Positions 1 to 6,948 of a stretch of 7,277 nucleotides of DNA are shown here, in pieces. The position numbers and the translations under genes are program-made. The notes below the pieces were generated by a model, which ran no database searches, was not told the origin of the DNA, and saw only the letters and a list, made by a program, of their open reading frames with translations. The DNA lies in assembly GCA_910585855.1 (NCBI GenBank), contig CAJUGZ010000225.1, forward strand, positions 1 to 7,277, read 5' to 3'. Within the stretch, counting starts at the first letter, position 1, and every line of letters starts with the position of its first letter. The DNA is from an uncultured Lachnospiraceae bacterium (GTDB lineage Bacteria > Bacillota_A > Clostridia > Lachnospirales > Lachnospiraceae).

Positions 1-1207
1 TATTAACAAGAATACGGCATGTTTTCATTGCTGCTGCATGTTTTGCCATCTTTTCCTTTTCATTTACATTGATATATAGAGAAGAGGTATGTCCATATCC
101 GCCGTCTGCAACCAAACGCTCTGCTTTTGCAATCGCTTCATCAAATGTCTTTGCTTTATACATTGCAAGAACCGGTGATAGTTTTTCATGTGCAAATTCT
201 TCAGAAATATCTACTGACTCTACTTCCCCAATAATAATCTTTGTATCTTCTGGTACATCTACACCTGCTAATTTTGCAATTTTATGTGCACTCTGTCCTA
301 CAATCTTTGCATTTAAAGCACCATTGATAATAATTGTTTTACGAACTTTTTGTATTTCCTCTGGATTCAGGAAATAACAGCCTCTTTCTTGGAACTCTTT
401 CTTTACTGCATCATAGACACCTTCTAATACTGTAACAGACTGTTCAGAAGCACAAATCATACCATTATCAAATGTTTTCGAATGAATAATTGAGCTGACT
501 GCCATTTTCACATCTGCAGTATCATCAATAATTACAGGTGTATTTCCTGCACCTACTCCTAATGCTGGTTTACCGGAAGAATAAGCTGCTTTTACCATAC
601 CCGGACCGCCAGTAGCAAGAATAATATCTGCACCTTTCATTACTTCATTGGTCAATTCCAAAGAAGGCACATCAATCCATCCAATAATTCCTTTTGGCGC
701 ACCTGCTGCCACTGCTGCATCTAATACAATCTTAGCTGCTTCAATCGTACATCCTTTTGCACGTGGATGAGGAGAAATAATAATTGCATTTCTTGTCTTT
801 AATGCAAGCAATGTTTTAAAAATTGCGGTTGAAGTAGGATTTGTAGTAGGAATAACTGCTGCAATTAAACCAATTGGTTCTGCAACTTTTTTAATTCCAA
901 ATGCAGCATCCTCCTCTATTACGCCACAGGTTTTTGTACTCTTATAAGCATTGTAAATATATTCTGCTGCATAATGATTTTTAATGACCTTATCTTCTAC
1001 CACACCCATACCAGTTTCTTCTACTGCCATCTTAGCAAGTGCAATACGCTGCTTATTTGCTGCTGAAGCTGCTGCAAGAAAAATCTTATCTACCTGCTCC
1101 TGTGTAAAGGTAGCAAACTCTCTTTGTGCTGCACGCATTGCATCCATTTTTGCCATAAGTGCATCCACACTGTCAATCACTGCTGGAACTTTTACATTCT
1201 CTGCCAT
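1..1207 (-). CDS. adhE: Bifunctional acetaldehyde-CoA / alcohol dehydrogenase AdhE, N-terminal part (cut by window edge)
   Basis: The 402 visible codons encode the CoA-acylating acetaldehyde dehydrogenase half of AdhE, which reduces acetyl-CoA to acetaldehyde with NADH; the iron-dependent alcohol dehydrogenase half expected in the roughly 870-residue family lies beyond the left edge. The translation tracks E. coli AdhE as I remember it almost block for block: FTQEQVDKIF near residue 34, PTTNPT 120-125, SPHPRA 145-150, ATGGPGMV 198-205, GVGAGNTP 217-224, and the catalytic cysteine C252 in the ICASEQS block. The reading frame is open to the edge with no frameshift. The ATG at 1207 is set by an AGGAGGT ribosome binding site at 1215-1221, 7 nt upstream. 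The protein is cytosolic and in this family forms helical spirosomes. It is the NAD+-regenerating end step of ethanol fermentation, which fits the Rex-type operator on its promoter. A monofunctional CoA-acylating dehydrogenase is possible but less likely given the close AdhE match. Confidence 0.95.
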   Translation of the reverse strand, partial: MAENVKVPAVIDSVDALMAKMDAMRAAQREFATFTQEQVDKIFLAAASAANKQRIALAKMAVEETGMGVVEDKVIKNHYAAEYIYNAYKSTKTCGVIEEDAAFGIKKVAEPIGLIAAVIPTTNPTSTAIFKTLLALKTRNAIIISPHPRAKGCTIEAAKIVLDAAVAAGAPKGIIGWIDVPSLELTNEVMKGADIILATGGPGMVKAAYSSGKPALGVGAGNTPVIIDDTADVKMAVSSIIHSKTFDNGMICASEQSVTVLEGVYDAVKKEFQERGCYFLNPEEIQKVRKTIIINGALNAKIVGQSAHKIAKLAGVDVPEDTKIIIGEVESVDISEEFAHEKLSPVLAMYKAKTFDEAIAKAERLVADGGYGHTSSLYINVNEKEKMAKHAAAMKTCRILVN

Positions 1208-1271
1208 TTTGATTACCTCCTGAACATTTGAAAGTGTCGCCTATCGTTTCCATTTCCCATTAAATTTTTTG

Positions 1272-1289
1272 TTGTTAATTCTTTAACAA
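1272..1289. promoter_or_regulatory. Rex-type redox operator, perfect inverted repeat
   Basis: TTGTTAATTCTTTAACAA is a perfect 7-4-7 palindrome matching the clostridial form of the Rex operator (TTGTTAA N4 TTAACAA). It lies just downstream of the adhE -10 and covers the predicted transcription start. Rex is the NADH/NAD+-sensing repressor that leaves DNA when NADH is high, and adhE is a classic target. The sequence match is observed; the binding protein is inferred, as no rex gene is in the window. Confidence 0.85.
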
Positions 1290-1290
1290 A

Positions 1291-1319
1291 AGAATAACAC
1301 TTTGTTAAATGTTTGTCAA
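1291..1319 (-). promoter_or_regulatory. adhE promoter (sigma-A type)
   Basis: On the minus strand a perfect -35 TTGACA (1319-1314) is followed by a 17-bp spacer and a -10 TATTCT (1296-1291). This predicts a start near 1284 and a leader of about 77 nt before the adhE ATG. The promoter is sandwiched between, and overlapped by, the two Rex-type sites, so a bound repressor would block RNA polymerase. Confidence 0.8.
1302..1319. promoter_or_regulatory. Second, degenerate Rex-type site over the -35 of adhE
   Basis: TTGTTAAATGTTTGTCAA has one perfect half (TTGTTAA) and one half with 5 of 7 matches (TTGTCAA). Its centre is 30 bp from the centre of the perfect site, close to three helical turns. The imperfect half contains the complement of the -35 hexamer TTGACA, so its divergence from the palindrome is explained by the need to keep the promoter. 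Confidence 0.55.
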
Positions 1320-1471
1320 TAAGGAATTTGTAAAAACCTGTTAATTTGTTACATTTGAGAAAGAAAATCGCACAATATCAGCGTTTCCACAGCAACATGC
1401 ACAATAGAATTTTAAAAACTTCTTTCTACAAAAATAGACAGGATTTTACCAAATTGCCATATAGAAACATA
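1320..1471. other. Intergenic stretch between the divergent adhE and DUF3881 promoters
   Basis: The whole gene-free span is 1208-1535. Apart from the two promoters and the Rex-type sites, this middle part is AT-rich DNA with no ORF or strong hairpin. A very weak third Rex-like match (1338-1355, only one half good) and a short direct repeat GCACAATA (1370-1377 and 1399-1406) are the only things seen; I assign neither a role. Confidence 0.5.
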
Positions 1472-1500
1472 TTGTAAATTTCTTTCATATGCTATAGAAT
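1472..1500 (+). promoter_or_regulatory. Promoter of the DUF3881-like gene
   Basis: A -35 TTGTAA (1472-1477, 4 of 6) is separated by 17 bp from a -10 TAGAAT (1495-1500, 5 of 6). This predicts transcription from about 1507 and a leader of about 30 nt to the ATG at 1536. It lies over 150 bp from the Rex-type sites, so the two divergent genes probably have separate control. Confidence 0.6.
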
Positions 1501-1535
1501 AAATAAGAACTACTTACAGAATTGAGGTGAAAAAA

Positions 1536-2420
1536 ATGCATGGCTATTTACGTGCCATAGGATTTAAAAATATTACAAGTAAAAAAGCACTGACTGAACT
1601 GCTCTATGATGTTCTTGAAACCCCAACAGAACAAAAACAGATCAATTTTGAAAACAACGAAAACATTGTAGAAATTAGAAAAGAATATGCAAATGGAGTA
1701 GGTATTCTGCTGCATGGCTATTATAATGAAGAAAAAGAATTTCAAATGGAATATTATATTCCCTATATAAAAGGAACTTGTGATCCAATGAACGAGGAAA
1801 TCTCCATTACCAGACATCTTAATCGGGAATCTTTTGCCGGTGTCTGTGAAGATATGCGCTTAGGTGTTGCACTGATTTATTATGTAGAAAACGGAATTGA
1901 TTTTTTAGAAACTTCTTCCCGCTTTCGCCGTTCCTCTTTTCGTACAAATATTCAGCTTGCTGCACTTTCTGCTTCTGGTATGATTCTTCTTCCAGTCAAT
2001 AAGACACAAGTACAGGCAGAAAAATCCCGCATTGCCAGTCAGAACCGCCGCCAGCTTATCTCTGCTGCACAAGCCGGTGACGAAAATGCTATAGAAAATT
2101 TAACAATAGAAGATTTAGATACTTATACCAAAATCAACCAACGAATCCGCAGAGAGGATGTACTTACTATTGTTGATACTTCATTTATGCCCTATGGAGT
2201 AGAATGCGACCAATACTCTATCTTAGGCAATATTTTAGATATGAGCAGCTATATCAATCACTATTCCGGTGAACAACTCTATTTTCTTACAATAGACTGC
2301 AATGATATTCATATCAATCTATCAATTAATCGTGACGATCTTATCGGAGAGCCAAGTGTAGGGATGCGCTTTAAAGGATCTATCTGGCTGCAGGGTACAA
2401 TCAGTTTTACAAATGAATAA
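1536..2420 (+). CDS. Protein of unknown function, DUF3881-like (294 aa)
   Basis: I take this as a DUF3881 family member from the N-terminal MHGYLRAIGF and the central MPYGVECDQYSILG (residues about 217-230), which I recall from Lachnospiraceae proteins; this is memory, not a search. No signal peptide or membrane segment is evident, so it should be cytosolic. Residues 1-155 look like a mixed alpha/beta region ending in a hydrophobic stretch (AALSASGMILLPV). A charged, helix-prone linker rich in Gln, Arg and Glu follows (about 155-205), then a C-terminal beta-rich region. No catalytic motif is recognisable. I chose ATG 1536 because GAGG (1524-1527) sits 8 nt upstream; the in-frame GTG at 1527 would overlap that site. 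The gene stands alone, divergent from adhE and convergent with the kinase gene, so context gives no functional clue. Confidence 0.85.
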   Translation: MHGYLRAIGFKNITSKKALTELLYDVLETPTEQKQINFENNENIVEIRKEYANGVGILLHGYYNEEKEFQMEYYIPYIKGTCDPMNEEISITRHLNRESFAGVCEDMRLGVALIYYVENGIDFLETSSRFRRSSFRTNIQLAALSASGMILLPVNKTQVQAEKSRIASQNRRQLISAAQAGDENAIENLTIEDLDTYTKINQRIRREDVLTIVDTSFMPYGVECDQYSILGNILDMSSYINHYSGEQLYFLTIDCNDIHINLSINRDDLIGEPSVGMRFKGSIWLQGTISFTNE

Positions 2421-2435
2421 TTCTTTCAATCAAAA

Positions 2436-2477
2436 AGCTCTTTTGTAAATCATAAATCTATGAAAAACAAAAGAGCT
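2436..2477. terminator. Bidirectional terminator between convergent genes
   Basis: AGCTCTTTTG (2436-2445) pairs perfectly with CAAAAGAGCT (2468-2477). The intervening 22 nt can form an inner TCATA/TATGA stem, giving one long interrupted hairpin. On the plus strand it is followed by a T-rich tract (CTTTATTTATTT and beyond); on the minus strand five T follow directly. It therefore fits termination of the DUF3881-like gene, which ends 15 nt before, and of the kinase gene, which ends 22 nt away on the other strand. Confidence 0.8.
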
Positions 2478-2499
2478 CTTTATTTATTTATTTTTTATT

Positions 2500-3258
2500 T
2501 TATTGATATTCTGCTACATCTACCCACTTCATCAGCAGTTCTTTTTCTTCTGGTCTTTTCTTTGTAAGCTGTGCAGCCGCTACAATCGGAAGCCATCTCT
2601 GTACATAAGGTTTCGCTGTATCGGTCTTTTTGCAGAAACTATCCAGATAATATTCTGCTTTTTCTTCTGACTGAAGCATCAAAAGCAAATATGTACGAGC
2701 AACATCTGCACTGGCATTTCCCTGTGTAGCATGTACCCAGTCAAGAATATAAACTGTACCGTTATCTCCGATAATAATATTGGATGGATTAAAATCTCCA
2801 TGACAAAGTTTAGTATGTTTTGGCATACTTTCCAATCTTGTTAATAATTCATAACGTGTTGCATCATTTAACTCACTTAATTCCTGAATCTGACGAGTCA
2901 TTTTCTCTTTCAAACGATTCAATAACGGGCATTTTTTCTTATTAATTTCAATCTGTAAATCTACCATCTGATCGATATATTTCTGCCAATCATCTGGATT
3001 TTCTTCCATTAGCTGTGCCAATGTTTTTCCCTCAATAAATTCAGTAGAAAATGCCCACTTATTATCAATCTTGGTCACTTCTAAAATCTTTGGAATGTTC
3101 ACTCCTGTTTCTTCCACACGTGCTGTATTCAACGCCTCATTCAATACTTCAGAAGCAGGATGTTTTTCATTAAATACCTTCACTGCTTTTCCATCCACCT
3201 TATAAACTTCTGCTGTCTGTCTGGAAGAAATTAAATTCTCTTTTGATAATGTACTCAT
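2500..3258 (-). CDS. APH/choline-kinase-fold phosphotransferase, substrate unknown
   Basis: At 252 residues this is a compact member of the phosphotransferase enzyme family (APH fold). Visible motifs are a probable ATP-binding lysine in GKAVKVF (K27), the catalytic loop HGDFNPSNI (H153, D155, N160) and the metal-binding aspartate in ILDW (D173), the APH counterpart of the kinase DFG. The EFIEGKTL segment (73-80) matches the hinge. All residues needed for ATP-Mg binding and transfer appear intact, so an active small-molecule kinase is likely. The substrate cannot be read from sequence: sugars, thiamine, choline-like alcohols and fructosamines are all used in the superfamily. Nothing points to antibiotic resistance; there is no mobile element nearby and base composition matches the neighbours. 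ATG 3258 has a GGAAAGGGG ribosome binding site at 3267-3275. It appears monocistronic, with its own promoter and a shared terminator. Confidence 0.88.
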   Translation of the reverse strand: MSTLSKENLISSRQTAEVYKVDGKAVKVFNEKHPASEVLNEALNTARVEETGVNIPKILEVTKIDNKWAFSTEFIEGKTLAQLMEENPDDWQKYIDQMVDLQIEINKKKCPLLNRLKEKMTRQIQELSELNDATRYELLTRLESMPKHTKLCHGDFNPSNIIIGDNGTVYILDWVHATQGNASADVARTYLLLMLQSEEKAEYYLDSFCKKTDTAKPYVQRWLPIVAAAQLTKKRPEEKELLMKWVDVAEYQ

Positions 3259-3346
3259 ATACTATACCCCTTTCCTTTTTTATCAAATTCTTATCGGATT
3301 TCTCTGATTCTTCCTTCCTATAGAATCCCAATCCCTTTACGAACTC

Positions 3347-3375
3347 ATTATAGCACAACAAAATAAAAATGTATA
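3347..3375 (-). promoter_or_regulatory. Promoter of the kinase gene, extended -10 type
   Basis: The minus strand carries a perfect -10 TATAAT (3352-3347) preceded by TGC, an extended -10 element. A 17-bp spacer separates it from a -35 TATACA (3375-3370, 4 of 6). A start near 3340 gives a leader of about 80 nt. It lies in the 185-bp gap after the HD-GYP gene, so the kinase can be expressed independently. Confidence 0.7.
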
Positions 3376-3443
3376 TCTTTATTCAAAATTTTATTCCGTT
3401 TTTCTTGTTTTCTGATTATTTATAGATAGTTTCGATAAATTTT

Positions 3444-4514
3444 CTATTCAATACTATCTTCTTCATATTCAATAAATACATTCAAAGTTTTACATAAATC
3501 TATTATCTTCTTTTTATTATATTTCTGCCCTTCTGCATTATATAATAATTCTACAACAGGACGTTCATTAAATTTCGGATTCTGCCGGATAACTCTTCCC
3601 ATATCACCATTACTTAACCGAACAACTGCTCCAATCGGATAATGAACAATCATACTTAAAAACACATCTGCATACTCTTTATAAAACAGTCTGCCGCTGT
3701 TATATTTTAAAAATTCAATTGCTTCCTGTACTTTTCTATGACAAAACCCAATCCCGCTGATCATCTCATCAAATACATCACAAATACTGATTACTTTTAC
3801 CGCTTCTGGTATTCGCTCGGAAATTAAACGCATTGGATATCCGCTGCCGTTTTCATATTCATGATGCATCAATACAATCTCTTTTGCCCGTTCTGTCAGC
3901 CATTTCTCCTTTCCCAATGAAAGATATCCATTTGTTGTATGCCTTCGATATTCTGACTGTTCCTGTGCAGACAATTTATAGATATCACAATTCTCATACG
4001 GCACAGTAAGATAGCGCAGTCCAATATCATGCAAAAGACCACCCTTTGCAATATCCATAACAACTGCTTTATCCATTCCCAATCGAAATGCTAACATAGT
4101 AGCAAAACTGCAGACATGAAGTGAATGAATAATCATATCATTTTTTTCTTCTTTCATTTCAATCATATAACTGCCAATTTCTTTTTCTAATAAAATCGAC
4201 TCAATTAAATCTTCCGTCATTGTACAGATATTTTCAAGTTCCTTATTATTTTTATAAATATGATGTTCCAAAGCAAATTTAACTTTCCCCACCATTTCCT
4301 TTGCTATCATATAAAATTCATACTCTTTCTTTGGTTCTTCTGGTTCTTCACTTTCCTCTATATAGACAAATTCGATTTTTAATAACGGCAGCTTATCAAT
4401 ATATTCTTTTTTTAATATCGTTCCCTTTGTCATAAGAACATGAAACTCTACCGTATAAACATCTTTTGCCAATATTTCTCCGCCTTTTAAATTTTTTACT
4501 AAAATCTTCTTCAT
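3444..4514 (-). CDS. HD-GYP domain protein, candidate cyclic-di-GMP phosphodiesterase
   Basis: The 356 residues divide into an N-terminal segment (1-52, of the kind often preceding HD-GYP domains), a charged linker with EEPEEP (about 53-65), an HD-GYP core (about 120-290) and a C-terminal strand-rich tail (292-356). Expected metal ligands are present: H130, H162-D163, H192, H217-H218 and D246, and the GYP triplet is at 225-227. HD-GYP enzymes hydrolyse cyclic-di-GMP (some other cyclic dinucleotides) to pGpG or GMP. Two signature positions differ: the HDIGK lysine is leucine (L166), and the aspartate in HHExxDGxGYP is asparagine (N222). Activity may therefore be altered. No receiver or membrane domain is attached, so the input signal is unknown. 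The ATG at 4514 has AGAGG at 4522-4526. It follows the parAB operon on the same strand after 102 nt and a hairpin, so co-transcription is uncertain. Confidence 0.92.
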   Translation of the reverse strand: MKKILVKNLKGGEILAKDVYTVEFHVLMTKGTILKKEYIDKLPLLKIEFVYIEESEEPEEPKKEYEFYMIAKEMVGKVKFALEHHIYKNNKELENICTMTEDLIESILLEKEIGSYMIEMKEEKNDMIIHSLHVCSFATMLAFRLGMDKAVVMDIAKGGLLHDIGLRYLTVPYENCDIYKLSAQEQSEYRRHTTNGYLSLGKEKWLTERAKEIVLMHHEYENGSGYPMRLISERIPEAVKVISICDVFDEMISGIGFCHRKVQEAIEFLKYNSGRLFYKEYADVFLSMIVHYPIGAVVRLSNGDMGRVIRQNPKFNERPVVELLYNAEGQKYNKKKIIDLCKTLNVFIEYEEDSIE

Positions 4515-4550
4515 TGACTTGCCTCTTCTTAAATCCTTCTAACGGAAACA

Positions 4551-4586
4551 GCACTCCATAAAGTATTTTCTACTATTATGAAGTGC
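4551..4586 (-). terminator. Hairpin between the parAB operon and the HD-GYP gene, possible weak terminator
   Basis: GCACTCCATAA (4551-4561) pairs with TTATGAAGTGC (4576-4586) with one mismatch, and the interior adds an AGTA/TACT stem around TTTTC. In the transcribed minus direction it lies 31 nt after the DUF4446 stop, but it is followed only by TGTTTCC, not a clean T run. It may attenuate rather than stop transcription into the HD-GYP gene, or stabilise a transcript end. I saw only a poor promoter match in this gap. Confidence 0.45.
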
Positions 4587-4616
4587 TATTTTACCAGACT
4601 TAATTCCCCTTATTCT

Positions 4617-5147
4617 CTATTCAATTGGAATTGTTTTACATGTAATCGCCTGCTCTAACGCCTGCTTTTCTTCTTCACCCAAAGTAATAAAGGACTTACC
4701 TTTTATAATTTCTTTCACATAGGTATAACAGCCTTCCTGACTATGCATAGAATTCATTACATAACCACTGTTTTCCTCGTCCAAGATTGCAATGGAAAAG
4801 CTCAATTTGCCTCCCATTTCCTGAAAAGCATCGTATTTTACAATTCCTATTTTCTGATACGCACCTTTTAGCTTTTCATACAACTCTTCAATCTTTTGCT
4901 GCTTTTTTTTATCTTTTTCTTCTAGCTCGTCTATTTCTGCGAATTTTCTAAGAATTGCTTCTTCCATCGATTCCGCATCTTTTCCCCTCATAAAATCTGT
5001 ATAATTTCTGGTTAATTGTTTTAATTTTCTTTTAGTATTTATCGTCATAACCAATAAAAAAATAACTAAAATCAATAAGAAACCCATTATTCCAAGTATT
5101 AGGAAATAAGTATCAAATCCCAGATAACTCTCTAACATCTCTGCCAT
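4617..5147 (-). CDS. DUF4446 family membrane protein of the parAB operon (176 aa)
   Basis: Counting from the chosen ATG, the protein has a short N-terminus, one strong transmembrane helix (about 13-35, LILGIMGFLLILVIFLLVM), a basic stop-transfer patch (TKRKLKQLTR), and a charged probable coiled coil (about 65-95, ELEEKDKKKQQKIEELYEKL). The C-terminal domain opens with KYDAFQEMGGKLSFSIAILD (about 104-123) and carries a YTYVKEI segment. That C-terminal block is the hallmark I recall for DUF4446. The function is unknown. Members often lie directly after parB in clostridia, as here (20-nt gap), which suggests a membrane-linked role with chromosome segregation; that is inference from context. I chose ATG 5147 because TAGGTGG (5157-5163) is 9 nt upstream. 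An in-frame TTG at 5156 would add three residues but abuts the ribosome binding site. Confidence 0.88.
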   Translation of the reverse strand: MAEMLESYLGFDTYFLILGIMGFLLILVIFLLVMTINTKRKLKQLTRNYTDFMRGKDAESMEEAILRKFAEIDELEEKDKKKQQKIEELYEKLKGAYQKIGIVKYDAFQEMGGKLSFSIAILDEENSGYVMNSMHSQEGCYTYVKEIIKGKSFITLGEEEKQALEQAITCKTIPIE

Positions 5148-5167
5148 TTTACTCAACCACCTATACT

Positions 5168-6091
5168 TTAATTCTTTTGAATTCGTTCTATTAATTCTAA
5201 TAAGCGTTCTAATTCTTCACCTGAATAATATTCAATTTCAATCTTTCCTTTGCTTTTATTTCGTTTATGTATTGATACCTTACTGCCAAATATCTCCTTC
5301 ATCTTTTCTTCCATTTTTTGATAAGCAAGCTCTTCACTCTCTGAAAAAACAGATTCTTTTTTTTCTTTCTTTGGTTCAAGATAAAGTTTTACCAATCGTT
5401 CCGTTTCCCGAACACTTAACTTTCCATCAAATACTTTCATCGCCAGCAGATACTGTTCCTCTCCATTTTCAACTGCCAACAATGCTCTTGCATGTCCGCT
5501 TGTAATCATATCCTCTGCCAACATCTGCTGTACTCGCTCCTCTAGTTTCAGTAAACGTATCGCATTTGTAATAGCAACTCGAGATTTCGATACCCGCTCT
5601 GCAATCTCATCCTGTTTTAATTGAAACTCTTCCATCAGCCTTTTATACGCCATCGCTTCTTCCAATGGATTTAAATCTTGTCTTTGAATATTTTCAATTA
5701 AAGAAATTTCAACAATCTGCTGAGGTGTATAATCTTTAATAATTACCGGAATTTCTTTTAATCCAGCTTTTTTGGCTGCCCTCCAGCGTCTTTCTCCTGC
5801 AATAATTTTATAATATTCCCTTTCTTTTTGTACAATCAAAGGCTGTATCATGCCATACTGCCGAATCGAATCTGCAAGTTCATCCAATAAATCCTCATTA
5901 AAATTTTTTCTCGGCTGTTCCCGATTTGGTTCAATCTCTGTAATCTTTAGCGTTACTGTTGGATTTTCTGTCGTTCTCTCCATACCTGCATCTTCTTGAT
6001 TATTTTTAAAAGAAAGTGCATCTCCCATTGGAATCAAAGAATCCAGCCCTTTGCCTAATCCTTTTCCCAAACTACCCTTTTTTACTGCCAT
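5168..6091 (-). CDS. parB: Chromosome-partitioning protein ParB (Spo0J)
   Basis: ParB binds parS sites near the origin, spreads as a CTP-gated clamp, recruits condensin and stimulates the ParA ATPase. All parts are visible in 307 residues: a basic N-terminal tail (AVKKGSLGKGLGKGLDSLIP, 2-21) that matches the ParA-stimulating peptide of the family; the N-terminal CTPase domain with the arginine-rich GERRWRA box (99-105) and the ENIQRQDLNPLEEA block (133-146); a parS-binding helix-turn-helix (about 159-182, QDEIAERVSKSRVAITNAIR) and TSGHARAL (197-204); then a charged linker (about 238-255) and a C-terminal dimerisation domain. The length is normal for chromosomal ParB. It starts 26 nt after the parA stop, with AGAGGTGG just before the ATG. 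A Noc paralogue is less likely because the parA gene is adjacent and the tail fits ParB. Confidence 0.96.
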   Translation of the reverse strand: MAVKKGSLGKGLGKGLDSLIPMGDALSFKNNQEDAGMERTTENPTVTLKITEIEPNREQPRKNFNEDLLDELADSIRQYGMIQPLIVQKEREYYKIIAGERRWRAAKKAGLKEIPVIIKDYTPQQIVEISLIENIQRQDLNPLEEAMAYKRLMEEFQLKQDEIAERVSKSRVAITNAIRLLKLEERVQQMLAEDMITSGHARALLAVENGEEQYLLAMKVFDGKLSVRETERLVKLYLEPKKEKKESVFSESEELAYQKMEEKMKEIFGSKVSIHKRNKSKGKIEIEYYSGEELERLLELIERIQKN

Positions 6092-6117
6092 AATCCACCT
6101 CTTTTCCCATACAGTAA

Positions 6118-6888
6118 CTACTCCTCTTTTCCTTTATTAATCACTTCTTCTGCTAATAAACGATAACTTTCCGCCCCTGCAGATCTGCTATCATATAAGT
6201 TAATTGGCTTTCCATGGCTTGGTGCTTCCGCTAAACGAATATTTCTTGGAATAATAGTCTTATAAATATTTTGCTTTAAATTATATTTTACATTTTCCAC
6301 TACCTGCAGAGACAGATTCGTTCTGGCATCATACATTGTAAACACAACCCCTTCTATCTCTAATGCAGGATTTAACCGCCGCTGTACCAGTTGAATGGTA
6401 TGCATAAGCTGACTCAATCCCTCTAATGCATAATACTCACATTGTATCGGAACTAATACCGTATCCGCTGTTGTCATAGCATTGACTGTCAACATACTAA
6501 GAGACGGCGGGCAATCAATTACAATAAAATCATATTCCTCACGAATTGGATGAACCTGATCGGCAACAATATACTCCTTCCTATCAATCCCAATCATTTC
6601 AATTTCTGCTCCAGACAGATTAATATTAGATGGAAGAATAGATACTCTTTCAATAATATTTCCTATTAAACAATCTTTGAGTTTACATTCTCCAACCATC
6701 ATTTCATAAATTGTATTTTCTAGATTATTTTTATCCAACCCAAATCCACTGGTAGTATTTCCCTGTGGATCCATATCAATTACTAAAACCTTCTTTCCTA
6801 CTTCTGCCAGACATGCAGAAAGATTGATTGCCGTTGTAGTTTTTCCTACTCCGCCTTTTTGATTTGCAACTGCAATTATTCTACCCAT
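6118..6888 (-). CDS. parA: Chromosome-partitioning ATPase ParA (Soj)
   Basis: A 256-residue ParA/MinD-family ATPase, the usual length for chromosomal Soj proteins without an N-terminal DNA-binding extension. The deviant Walker A motif KGGVGKTT (11-18) contains both the signature lysine K11 and K16. Walker A' is DMDPQGN (38-44, D40) and Walker B lies at FIVIDCPPS (121-129, D125). ATP-bound dimers bind nonspecific DNA and drive ParB-parS complexes apart; in spore formers Soj also affects DnaA activity and Spo0J-dependent sporulation control. The C-terminal PRNIRLAEAPSHGKPI block (214-229) is typical of chromosomal ParA. The start ATG at 6888 has only a modest ribosome binding site (AGG about 8-10 nt upstream). 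It is the first gene of the three-gene cluster. Chromosomal parAB usually sits near oriC, so this locus is probably origin-proximal, although no DnaA-box cluster is visible. Confidence 0.97.
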   Translation of the reverse strand: MGRIIAVANQKGGVGKTTTAINLSACLAEVGKKVLVIDMDPQGNTTSGFGLDKNNLENTIYEMMVGECKLKDCLIGNIIERVSILPSNINLSGAEIEMIGIDRKEYIVADQVHPIREEYDFIVIDCPPSLSMLTVNAMTTADTVLVPIQCEYYALEGLSQLMHTIQLVQRRLNPALEIEGVVFTMYDARTNLSLQVVENVKYNLKQNIYKTIIPRNIRLAEAPSHGKPINLYDSRSAGAESYRLLAEEVINKGKEE

Positions 6889-6948
6889 TTCAAATAGCCT
6901 GCACCTTTCTGATATTCTCTTATTGTGGTCTGCATTTTCATATTTTTA

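Noticed and set aside
69..1223. Short plus-strand ORFs opposite adhE
   Set aside because: They are antisense to a strongly conserved coding frame and show Ser/Ala/Ile-rich compositions typical of shadow frames.
1338..1355. Possible third Rex site upstream of adhE
   Set aside because: Only one half matches (6 of 7); the other half matches 3 of 7, which is near chance in this AT-rich DNA.
1548..1817. Minus-strand ORF opposite the DUF3881-like gene
   Set aside because: It is Phe/Ile-rich, has no ribosome binding site and lies wholly within a better-supported gene.
5272..5505. Plus-strand ORF opposite parB
   Set aside because: It is antisense to the conserved parB frame and resembles no protein family.
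6763..6771. Single DnaA-box-like TGTGGATCC within parA
   Set aside because: It has two mismatches to TGTGGATAA, is isolated, and lies in coding sequence; there is no cluster or AT-rich unwinding element to support an origin.
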